NCBI GenBank assembly: GCA_024281135.1
Contig: JAMXLG010000265.1
Location: forward strand, 1-6,260
Length of the DNA: 6,260 nucleotides
Origin: Vulcanimicrobiia bacterium
GTDB lineage: Bacteria; Eremiobacterota; Eremiobacteria; Baltobacterales; Baltobacteraceae
Reading direction: 5' to 3'
The stretch's first letter is position 1, and each line of letters opens with the position of its first letter. The notes beneath the pieces are model-generated. The model worked only from the letters and a program-made list of their open reading frames with translations, did no database searches and was not told where the DNA came from. The translations under genes and the position numbers were made by a program. This document shows positions 1-5,476 of the stretch, piece by piece.

Positions 1-2
1 TC

Positions 3-854
3 CTTGCGAAACAAGCGGTGGCGCAGATAAATCCGCTCGCCTTTACATTCCTGCGCTTCATCGCGATGACGCCGCTCGCGTTTCTCCTCGTGCGGCTCGC
101 GGGCGGCCGCGTTCACGTCAACCGCAACGACATCGGCGCGCTCATCGTCTGCGGCGCCTGCGGCTACGGTGTCTATCAGTACTTTTGGATCATCGGTTTG
201 AAGTACACGACGCCGTTTGCGTCGTCCCTGCTGGGTGCGATGTCGCCGATCTTCACGCTTGCAATTGTAGCTGCGCTCGGACACGAGCGCGTGCGCAGCG
301 GACGTTGGCTCGGAGCGTTCATCGCAATCCTCGGCGTCGCCGTCTTCGAAGGTGCGTTTTCGGGAGCCACGAGTTTTCGCATCGGCGATCTCCTCACGCT
401 CGGGGCCGCGATCGTGTTCGCGGTCTATAACGTCGTGAGCGCGCGACTACTCGACCGCTACACGCCGCTCGAACTGCTGGCGATCACGATGGCGATCGGG
501 ACCGTGATGATCGCGTTCGGCGGAATCCCGGCGCTGCTTCACACGAACTTCGCCGCAATCTCGTGGGATGTGTGGTGGCGGTTGATCTATGCCACGCTCT
601 TTCCGATCCTCCTCACGTATCCGGTATGGAGCAATGGGATCAGCACACTCGGCGCGGGTCCCGCCTCGATCTTCAGCTTTTTGGTACCGGTGCTCACGGG
701 CATTCTTAGCGTCCCGATCGTCCATGCGTCCTTCACCCGCTACGAATTGGCAGGCGCCGCGATTTGCCTCGCAGGCATGATCGTGTCGTACGCGCTCGGG
801 CGCATTTCGCTGACCGCGATTTGGGCGCAAAGGACGTTGCCCTTCGAACGATAA
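3..854 (+). CDS. DMT superfamily (EamA-type) transporter, 5' partial
   Basis: Inner-membrane permease of the drug/metabolite transporter superfamily, a ten-helix family made of two EamA repeats; members mostly export amino acids or other metabolites, and the substrate here cannot be predicted. The frame is open to base 3, so the gene starts before the window. The GTG at 18 lies inside the first repeat (LAKQAVAQINPLAFTFLRF) and is not the start; probably some 15-30 N-terminal residues are missing. Counting from base 18, the first repeat ends near residue 112 and the second runs from about 122 (GDLLTLGAAIVFAVYNVVSA) to 262. The closing part has the usual pattern of a Gly/Pro-rich helix (GAGPASIFSFLVPVLTGIL), a short polar loop, then a Gly-rich last helix (AGAAICLAGMIVSYALG). 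Eleven bases separate it from the next gene, so it is probably cotranscribed. The family call is firm; the role is unknown. Confidence 0.9.
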   Translation, partial: LAKQAVAQINPLAFTFLRFIAMTPLAFLLVRLAGGRVHVNRNDIGALIVCGACGYGVYQYFWIIGLKYTTPFASSLLGAMSPIFTLAIVAALGHERVRSGRWLGAFIAILGVAVFEGAFSGATSFRIGDLLTLGAAIVFAVYNVVSARLLDRYTPLELLAITMAIGTVMIAFGGIPALLHTNFAAISWDVWWRLIYATLFPILLTYPVWSNGISTLGAGPASIFSFLVPVLTGILSVPIVHASFTRYELAGAAICLAGMIVSYALGRISLTAIWAQRTLPFER

Positions 855-865
855 AGGCGGGCGCG

Positions 866-1060
866 ATGGTGAGACGCGCGTGGTATCTACTCTTGCTGCT
901 GCCGTTTGTCGGAACGCTGATTCCGCAGTTCTACAATCGGATGCAGCCGGCACTCTTTGGACTGCCGTTCTTCTACTGGTATCAGCTGCTGTGGGTCATC
1001 GTGACGTCGATTCTGCTCGGCATCGTGGTCATTGCGACGCGGAGACCCGACGATGTCTAG
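866..1060 (+). CDS. DUF3311 small membrane protein, partner of the symporter
   Basis: A 64-residue protein with two predicted membrane helices (about residues 5-20 and 38-57). It shows the DUF3311 pattern: an LLPFVGTLIPQFYN block with Pro and Asn near the first helix, then GLPFFYWYQLLW leading into the second. Genes of this family are commonly found directly upstream of sodium:solute symporter genes, as here, and are suspected accessory subunits, analogous to the DUF485 protein YjcH beside the acetate permease ActP; that role is inference. The ATG at 866 is preferred over an in-frame upstream start at 764, because AAAGG at 853-857 lies 8 bases before it and the upstream extension overlaps the transporter gene and is Arg-rich and unlike the family. 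Its stop overlaps the next start by 8 bp, which suggests translational coupling. Confidence 0.85.
   Translation: MVRRAWYLLLLLPFVGTLIPQFYNRMQPALFGLPFFYWYQLLWVIVTSILLGIVVIATRRPDDV
1041..1044 (+). promoter_or_regulatory. Shine-Dalgarno site deciding the symporter start
   Basis: GGAG lies 8 bases before the ATG at 1053, inside the end of the DUF3311 gene. It supports that ATG over the in-frame TTG at 1032, which would add seven polar residues (MRRGDPT) that do not fit the family N-terminus. Confidence 0.6.
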
Positions 1061-2555
1061 CGGCGCGATCATCCTCGTCGTCCTCGTACTCGGCGTCACC
1101 GCCATGGGATTCCTTGCGTCGCGATGGGGTTCGGCAAAACTCAATTCGCTCGATGAGTGGGCACTCGGTGGACGACGCTTCGGCACGCTCGTGTCGTGGT
1201 TTCTGCTCGGAGGCGACCTCTACACCGCGTACACGTTTATCGCGGTACCGGCGCTCGTCTACGGTGTCGGCGCACTCGGTTTTTTCGCTGTCCCGTATGC
1301 GACGATCGCTTATCCGATTGCGTTCGTGATTCTCAGCCGCTTCTGGACGATCGCGCGCCGGCGAGGATATGTAACGTCGGCTGATTTTGTACGCGACCGC
1401 TTCGGAGACCGCACTCTCGAAATCGCGATCGCAGTCACCGGCGTACTGGCGGCAATGCCCTATATCGCGCTTCAGCTCGACGGGATGGAAGCGGTCTTCG
1501 CGCAACTGGGAGGCGTTTTCGCTGCGTACGGGGGGTTCGTGTCGCTCGCCGTTGCGTTCGTGCTCCTCGCAGCTTACACGTACACGAGCGGCTTGCGCGC
1601 ACCGGCTTTGATTGCCTTTGTGAAAGACACGCTTATCTACGTTACCGTCATTGCAGCCATCACGATCATCCCCGCAAAGCTCGGCGGATGGGCGCACATC
1701 TTCGCGGTATCGCAACGCGCGCTTGCGGCAAAACCGAAGCTGCCGGGCAACGTTTTACTCTCGCCCTCGCAGTACTTTGCCTATGCGACTTGGGCATTCG
1801 GCTCCTCACTTTCACTCTTCATCTATCCGCACTCGATTACGAGCGTGCTTGCCGCAAAGAGTCGCGGCGTCATCCGCCGCAATGCCGCGCTGTTGCCGGT
1901 CTATTCGTTGCTGCTCGGCTTTCTTGCATTGCTCGGCTTTTGCGCCCTCGCCGCAGGCTATACCACGCAGAACAACAGCAGCGTCGTGCCGATGCTGATC
2001 AAGCAATTCTTCCCCGATTGGTTCGCGGGCGTTGCTCAAGCAGCGATCGTAATCGGCGCACTCGTTCCCGCAGCCATCATGGCGATCGGTTCGGCGAACC
2101 TCTTCGCGAGCAACGTGTTCAACGAATTTTCGCCGACGCGCGAGGGCGGTGAAGCACAAACGGCAAAATGGCTAACGCTCGCGTTCTGCGCCATAGGATT
2201 GTTGCTCGTAGTTACGATCTCGGTGAAGTATGCAATCTATTTTCAGCTGCTCGGCGGCGCGTGGATGCTTCAAATCTTCCCATCGTTCGTGTTCGGTATG
2301 TATACGCGTTGGTTCCATCCGAAGGCGTTGCTCATCGGATGGGCCTGCGGATTCGTTGCGGCAACGACGATGGCGATTTCAACCGGATTCACGCCCAATA
2401 TCACGATTACGTTTGGTGGAGGTTCGGTGACGGGCTTTCTCGCGCTCTTTGCGCTCGCGATCAACATCATCGTGTCGGCTGCATTCACGCCGATCTTCAA
2501 CCGCCTCCGCTTTACACGCGGAACTGATATGACGACGGCGGCGGATTACGCATGA
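1053..2555 (+). CDS. Sodium:solute symporter (SSS), MctP-like monocarboxylate permease
   Basis: A 500-residue inner-membrane Na+/solute cotransporter of the SSS family with about 13 hydrophobic segments, the usual family size. Visible family blocks: DEWALGGRRFGTLVSWFLLG (34-53) followed by YTAYTFIAVPALVYGVGALG (57-76) at the first helices; YTYTSGLRAPALIAFVKDTL (175-194), the conserved loop-helix block; and GALVPAAIMAIGSANLFASN (336-355), the helix corresponding to the one that carries Na+-site Ser/Ala residues in characterised relatives. These blocks and the DUF3311 neighbour fit the branch with rhizobial MctP, which takes up lactate, pyruvate and similar acids, sometimes also alanine. Substrate assignment is inference. 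The ATG at 1053 overlaps the DUF3311 stop by 8 bp, and the stop overlaps the RidA-like start in an ATGA. Probably one transcript with its neighbours. The family is certain; the substrate is not. Confidence 0.92.
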   Translation: MSSGAIILVVLVLGVTAMGFLASRWGSAKLNSLDEWALGGRRFGTLVSWFLLGGDLYTAYTFIAVPALVYGVGALGFFAVPYATIAYPIAFVILSRFWTIARRRGYVTSADFVRDRFGDRTLEIAIAVTGVLAAMPYIALQLDGMEAVFAQLGGVFAAYGGFVSLAVAFVLLAAYTYTSGLRAPALIAFVKDTLIYVTVIAAITIIPAKLGGWAHIFAVSQRALAAKPKLPGNVLLSPSQYFAYATWAFGSSLSLFIYPHSITSVLAAKSRGVIRRNAALLPVYSLLLGFLALLGFCALAAGYTTQNNSSVVPMLIKQFFPDWFAGVAQAAIVIGALVPAAIMAIGSANLFASNVFNEFSPTREGGEAQTAKWLTLAFCAIGLLLVVTISVKYAIYFQLLGGAWMLQIFPSFVFGMYTRWFHPKALLIGWACGFVAATTMAISTGFTPNITITFGGGSVTGFLALFALAINIIVSAAFTPIFNRLRFTRGTDMTTAADYA

Positions 2556-2938
2556 GCTCCATCAATCCCGAGAACTGGCCGCGTCCGAAAGGTTATAGCA
2601 ACGGCGTGATCGGCGAAGGACGAGTGCTGGCGGTTGCGGGACAAATCGGGTGGAACGAGCGCAACGAGTTCGTTTCCGATGCGTTCCTCGAACAAGCCGT
2701 TCAAGCGCTGCGGAATGTTGTCGCAATCGTACGCGCGGCGGGCGGCAGCCCTTCGAATATCGTGCGGCTCACGTGGTATGTGGTCGACAAGCACGAATAC
2801 CTCGCCGCGGCGCGCGAACTGGGGGCTGCGTTTAAGGAAATTCTCGAGTCGCATTATCCTGCGATGTCGCTCGTCCAGGTGGCTGCACTGCTCGAGGACC
2901 GGGCACGAGTCGAGATCGAGGCTACCGCGGTCCTCTGA
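2552..2938 (+). CDS. RidA (YjgF/YER057c/UK114) superfamily protein lacking the catalytic-type Arg
   Basis: A 128-residue protein, exactly the typical length of this trimeric cytoplasmic family, whose archetype RidA hydrolyses reactive enamine/imine intermediates such as 2-aminoacrylate. Conserved features seen: PKGYSNGV (12-19), VAGQIGWN (28-35), a helix with LRNVVAIVRAAGGSPSNIVRLTWYV, and the closing block YPAMSLVQVAALLEDRARVEIEATAV. In E. coli RidA the matching block reads FPARSCVEVARL, where Arg105 anchors the substrate carboxylate; here residue 105 is Met. Family members without this Arg are generally not expected to have classic deaminase activity, so this is better called RidA-like. Its ATG overlaps the symporter stop (ATGA), implying coupled translation and a link to metabolism of the imported compound. 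No strong Shine-Dalgarno site precedes it. The family call is strong; the function is open. Confidence 0.9.
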   Translation: MSSINPENWPRPKGYSNGVIGEGRVLAVAGQIGWNERNEFVSDAFLEQAVQALRNVVAIVRAAGGSPSNIVRLTWYVVDKHEYLAAARELGAAFKEILESHYPAMSLVQVAALLEDRARVEIEATAVL

Positions 2939-3756
2939 TGCTCCGGCATGCGTCGGCGCTGCTCTTCGCGTTCGCGATCGCCACGTCGGTCGCGCGCGCT
3001 GATGAAGCGGCGCCTACGAGTCCAACTCCATCTCCGTCTCCGCCGCCTTCCAGTTCGACTGACGTTACCGCGGACGAGTCCCTCATCTCTCCCGTTCGCA
3101 CCTACACGATTCAAGGAACCTATACGCCGTCGGTCTACGGACCGACACACGCACGCGTCGAGCAGGTCATTCAGAGGCTCGCCGTTTTCTACGTCGGCAA
3201 ATACTTGATGCGCGTGACCCTGCCGCGCCTTCAGACGATCAACGGCATCGACAGCGGGTATGGCGACTTGCAGATGTTCTATCTGCTCAGCACGAGCATT
3301 CAACGAGGATCGTACGCTGGTATCTTCGTCTCGCTCCCTACCGGAAGTCCCCAGCTCTTTAGCTCGCAGAAATGGCTAATCGGACCCGCGCTCGCACACA
3401 TCTTCGAATCCAAACGAGGCGTTCGTACCGTCGGTGTGCTGTTGCAGACGGCGTTTTCCGTCGCAGGACCGCGCAGCGCACCGAATCAAGCCGCGATCAG
3501 TTTGCTGCCGTTTGCAACGGTAAAATTCAAAAACGGCTGGTTTCTCAAGACCCCGGAGTCTCCGTGGCTCTTCGACCTTCAGCGCGGCCAGACGCTGATC
3601 GCACTCGGCGGCGGCTTCGGCAAGTCGATACAACTTGTCGAGCTGCCATGTCTGCTATCGATCACGGACGAAGGCACCATCGTGCACGCAAACGTCCCAA
3701 ACGCACCGAAGAATACACTTCGCCTGACGTTGACGTTCGTCCTGACGCAGCGCTAA
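2938..3756 (+). CDS. Secreted protein, probable outer-membrane beta-barrel
   Basis: A 272-residue exported protein. Residues 1-21 form a signal peptide (Arg at 3, hydrophobic core ALLFAFAIA, cleavage after ARA), followed by a Pro/Ser/Thr-rich low-complexity stretch (24-42). The mature part alternates polar and hydrophobic residues with many Gly and aromatic residues. Its order of elements, GYGDLQMFYLLS (108-119), KWLIGPALAHIF (145-156), LLPFATVKFKNGWFLKTPES (189-208), and ALGGGFGKSIQL (222-233) ending in LRLTLTFVL, resembles neuromedin-U-like and related beta-barrel proteins, which share a GDL...F, W..GP, PF..Y...GW, LGGG.GK layout. I call this from pattern, not alignment. The ATG at 2938 shares one base with the RidA-like stop (TGATG), suggesting reinitiation. 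As last gene of the operon it could supply an outer-membrane route for the same substrate (inference). The stop codon sits in the loop of a hairpin. Confidence 0.75.
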   Translation: MLRHASALLFAFAIATSVARADEAAPTSPTPSPSPPPSSSTDVTADESLISPVRTYTIQGTYTPSVYGPTHARVEQVIQRLAVFYVGKYLMRVTLPRLQTINGIDSGYGDLQMFYLLSTSIQRGSYAGIFVSLPTGSPQLFSSQKWLIGPALAHIFESKRGVRTVGVLLQTAFSVAGPRSAPNQAAISLLPFATVKFKNGWFLKTPESPWLFDLQRGQTLIALGGGFGKSIQLVELPCLLSITDEGTIVHANVPNAPKNTLRLTLTFVLTQR

Positions 3757-3775
3757 TGCCTTAAGGCGCTGCGTC
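3744..3775. terminator. Candidate bidirectional terminator hairpin spanning both stop codons
   Basis: A perfect 10-bp inverted repeat: GACGCAGCGC at 3744-3753 and GCGCTGCGTC at 3766-3775, with a 12-base loop. The TAA of the plus-strand barrel gene (3754-3756) and the TAA of the minus-strand gene (3761-3763) both lie in the loop, so each arm is also coding DNA for one of the two genes. The stem is GC-rich and would form in either transcript. Neither side has a T-tract, so it is not a textbook intrinsic terminator; it may stop RNA polymerase weakly, act with a factor, or protect 3' ends. Confidence 0.6.
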
Positions 3776-4426
3776 GACGACGGTCACTGAACCGAAGCGA
3801 ACGATCGAATCTTCGCAATACAACCCCAAGCTGCCGAGGAAGTACGGGCGTTCGAGGTCGCTAAACTGAGTGACGCTCCGACCGTCGACGTAGACCCAAA
3901 TGGTCGCGCTGCGTTGCACGACGCGCACGACGTTCGGCGTTCCGAGCACGAGATGTGGCTCCGCTCCGCTTGAGAGGAATCGCTGCAACTCGGGATAGAG
4001 CGGGTCTTCCTTTCCCAACTCCCACCCGTCCGGTTTCAGCGAGAAGTAGTAAAAATGGCGATTATCGATGTAGCGCCACAAAAGCCACGCGACGTCGCTC
4101 GGGCTCGGATACGCTTTCGATTGGCGCAGTGTGTACATTTGCACCGTCGCGTCGAAATCTTCGAACGAATCGAGCGACGTAACGAGAGCTGCATGTGTTT
4201 CCGAACGCGAACCCGCTGGTTTCGGCGCGAGTTCGAGTGCGTTTCCGAAGAGCGGATCGGAAACGACCAATATTTTTCCGAAGCCGCTAAACCGCGTCAA
4301 CCAATTGCCGGACGGAGTTTGCTCCGGCAACACGGCATTTGCCGCAAACTCTCGCCACGTTTCGCGCAGCGTGTTCTGCGTGCTCGCCATCAATATCAAT
4401 GCGAGGAGAAGCGTGCACCCCTTCAA
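3761..4426 (-). CDS. Small secreted protein with concanavalin-A-like (LamG/DUF1080-like) fold
   Basis: A 221-residue protein predicted to be exported and to fold as a lectin/glucanase-type beta-sandwich. The chosen TTG start at 4426 gives an N-terminus MKGCTLLLALILMAS that reads as a signal peptide or anchor, overlaps the LuxR stop in a TTGA, and has GGGTGG 8 bases upstream. A GTG at 4438 adds four residues; an ATG at 4390 would delete the hydrophobic segment. Residues about 40-215 carry the ConA-like pattern: FDATVQMYTLR, then VAWLLWRYIDNRHFYYFSLK followed by PDGWELGKED (133-142), VVRVV and IWVYVDG strands, and a closing YFLGSLGLYCEDSIVRFGSV (195-214), as in carbohydrate-binding and DUF1080-type domains where a late strand reads GxxGLYTEDAxVxFDNV. 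I see no clear catalytic acid pair, so binding is more likely than hydrolysis. Cotranslation with the LuxR regulator implies a shared task. Confidence 0.72.
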   Translation of the reverse strand: MKGCTLLLALILMASTQNTLRETWREFAANAVLPEQTPSGNWLTRFSGFGKILVVSDPLFGNALELAPKPAGSRSETHAALVTSLDSFEDFDATVQMYTLRQSKAYPSPSDVAWLLWRYIDNRHFYYFSLKPDGWELGKEDPLYPELQRFLSSGAEPHLVLGTPNVVRVVQRSATIWVYVDGRSVTQFSDLERPYFLGSLGLYCEDSIVRFGSVTVVDAAP

Positions 4427-5355
4427 AAGTTCGGCCACCCGAAGATTTTGGCGGCGAGCTCCATACGGTTGCGCGAGCGTGTCTTTAGAATCATGCGTTT
4501 GATGTGATCTTGGACGGTCGATTCGGCAAGTTTCAGGCGATGGGCGACTTCCGATGTGGAGCAACCATCGAAGAGCGAACATAACACCTCGCGCTCGCGC
4601 GGCGACAATCGAAATTCGATACTGGCATCCTCGATCGTGCGTCGGGTCGCGGTCGGCTGCAAGATAACGGCGACATAAACGTCGTTGTGGTTCCAGAGGA
4701 TCGGGAAAACGCTCGCGCTCAGACCGGGGATCGGATACGCGAAGCTGAACTCGCAGGTATCGATCGACGACATATCCCAGGACGCTGTGAGACGATTTAC
4801 GGTGGCGGCAAGGAACGACGGCAGTTGCGCGCTCTCGCGCGGGACCAGTGCTGAAAACGGACTGTCGGCGAAACTTTCCGGATACCACTTGGAATGCACT
4901 CGCATTTCTCTGTCAACGAGAAAGACCACCGGTTGAATGGCACGCAGCCCCTGCAGCACGGCACCCTCGCCGTCGCGTATGCGCGATCTGGCGAAGTCGG
5001 CGATCCATTCAAGCGCGCGCTTTGACGCCAACGTAAACTTCTGCCACTCCAACTCCTTGGCATCTTCGGCGAGAATCACGAGCGTCAGCGAGTGCGATTC
5101 GTCGATCGACGCCGAACATCGAAATCGCGCAGCGTGATCACTGCTATCTGGATTGAGCAAAATGTCGAGCGCGGTCGACTCGTCGACGTCGTCTGAGACG
5201 TAGAGTTCGGTAAGGTCGCCTTCCCCTCCGAAAAACCCAATGACCCAGCGGTGCTCATCTAAGTGCGAAAACAAGCGGTTGATTTCGCCCCGCAGTGGTA
5301 CGTCGATGCGGGCAATCGTGCGCGATGAGTCATCTGGCGGAATCTCCAGCGCCAT
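4423..5355 (-). CDS. LuxR/GerE-type transcriptional regulator with unrecognised N-terminal sensor
   Basis: A 310-residue cytoplasmic DNA-binding regulator. The C-terminal LuxR-type helix-turn-helix covers about residues 247-305: FRLSPREREVLCSLFDGCST, then SEVAHRLKLAESTVQDHIKR with recognition helix about 277-292. The first part (1-240) has no response-regulator receiver domain that I can see. Residues 20-125 look like an alpha/beta sensory module (RWVIGFFGGEGDLTELYVSD; SLTLVILAEDAKELEWQKF) ending in a helix, and 138-240 look PAS-like (QPVVFLVDREMRVHSKWYPE, then FPILWNHNDVYVAVIL and a linker into the HTH). The PAS assignment is tentative. The ATG at 5355 is supported by GGGAG six bases upstream. 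A dyad and weak promoter elements precede it. The stop overlaps the next gene's start, so regulator and secreted protein are made together. Targets and signal are unknown. Confidence 0.88.
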   Translation of the reverse strand: MALEIPPDDSSRTIARIDVPLRGEINRLFSHLDEHRWVIGFFGGEGDLTELYVSDDVDESTALDILLNPDSSDHAARFRCSASIDESHSLTLVILAEDAKELEWQKFTLASKRALEWIADFARSRIRDGEGAVLQGLRAIQPVVFLVDREMRVHSKWYPESFADSPFSALVPRESAQLPSFLAATVNRLTASWDMSSIDTCEFSFAYPIPGLSASVFPILWNHNDVYVAVILQPTATRRTIEDASIEFRLSPREREVLCSLFDGCSTSEVAHRLKLAESTVQDHIKRMILKTRSRNRMELAAKIFGWPNF

Positions 5356-5361
5356 ATCGTT

Positions 5362-5366
5362 CTCCC
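5362..5366 (-). promoter_or_regulatory. Shine-Dalgarno site of the LuxR gene
   Basis: On the minus strand GGGAG is followed by six bases (AACGAT) and then ATG at 5355. This is the best ribosome binding site in the window and fixes the LuxR start. Confidence 0.7.
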
Positions 5367-5372
5367 AATGGG

Positions 5373-5412
5373 GGGACGAATAGGAAGAGAGCGAGAGTTC
5401 CTAGGGCGTCCC
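5373..5412. repeat. Imperfect inverted repeat (operator or leader hairpin) before the LuxR gene
   Basis: Nested arms: GGGACG (5373-5378) pairs with CGTCCC (5407-5412), and TAGGAA (5381-5386) pairs with TTCCTA (5398-5403) around an 11-base spacer; a small 2x3 internal loop separates the arm pairs. AATAGG at 5379-5384 can alternatively pair with CCTATT at 5411-5416. It lies just upstream of the LuxR Shine-Dalgarno site and just downstream of the weak promoter-like elements. It could be an operator (perhaps for autoregulation), a leader RNA structure, or a terminator for the upstream glycosyltransferase gene, though no T-tract follows on either strand. Confidence 0.5.
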
Positions 5413-5441
5413 TATTAGCTCACACACACCGCCGTTTGCAA
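5412..5441 (-). promoter_or_regulatory. Weak candidate promoter for the LuxR/ConA-like pair
   Basis: On the minus strand TTGCAA (5441-5436) and TAATAG (5417-5412) are separated by 18 bases. They match the sigma-70 -35 box at 4 of 6 and the -10 box at 3 of 6. The match is poor and sigma preference in this organism is unknown; the position in the only 121-bp gap before the LuxR gene is the main support. Transcription starting here would begin within or beside the inverted repeat. Confidence 0.22.
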
Positions 5442-5476
5442 CATATCACACATCCGTTGATCCCACCACACCCACA

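Noticed and set aside
764..865. Longer DUF3311 protein starting at 764.
   Set aside because: The extra 34 residues overlap the transporter gene and do not resemble the family; the ATG at 866 has its own Shine-Dalgarno site.
447..953. Minus-strand open frame (168 codons) opposite the DMT transporter.
   Set aside because: Antisense to strongly conserved transporter sequence, Arg-rich and without a start context.
1029..1715. Long minus-strand open frame (228 codons) opposite the symporter gene.
   Set aside because: Charged, Arg/Glu/Asp-rich translation antisense to a clear membrane protein; a GC-skew shadow with no recognisable domain.
3744..3775. Textbook rho-independent terminator at the convergent junction.
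   Set aside because: The stem is perfect, but no T-run follows on either strand, so I list it as a candidate terminator only.
4055..4507. Plus-strand open frame (150 codons) opposite the ConA-like gene.
   Set aside because: Antisense shadow rich in Arg; the minus-strand frame has coherent strand and motif patterns and a coupled start.
4427..4888. Upstream extension of the ConA-like reading frame to an ATG at 4888 (375 residues in total).
   Set aside because: It runs out of frame through the LuxR helix-turn-helix region, is Arg-rich and low in pattern, and the family-like sequence begins only near 4426.
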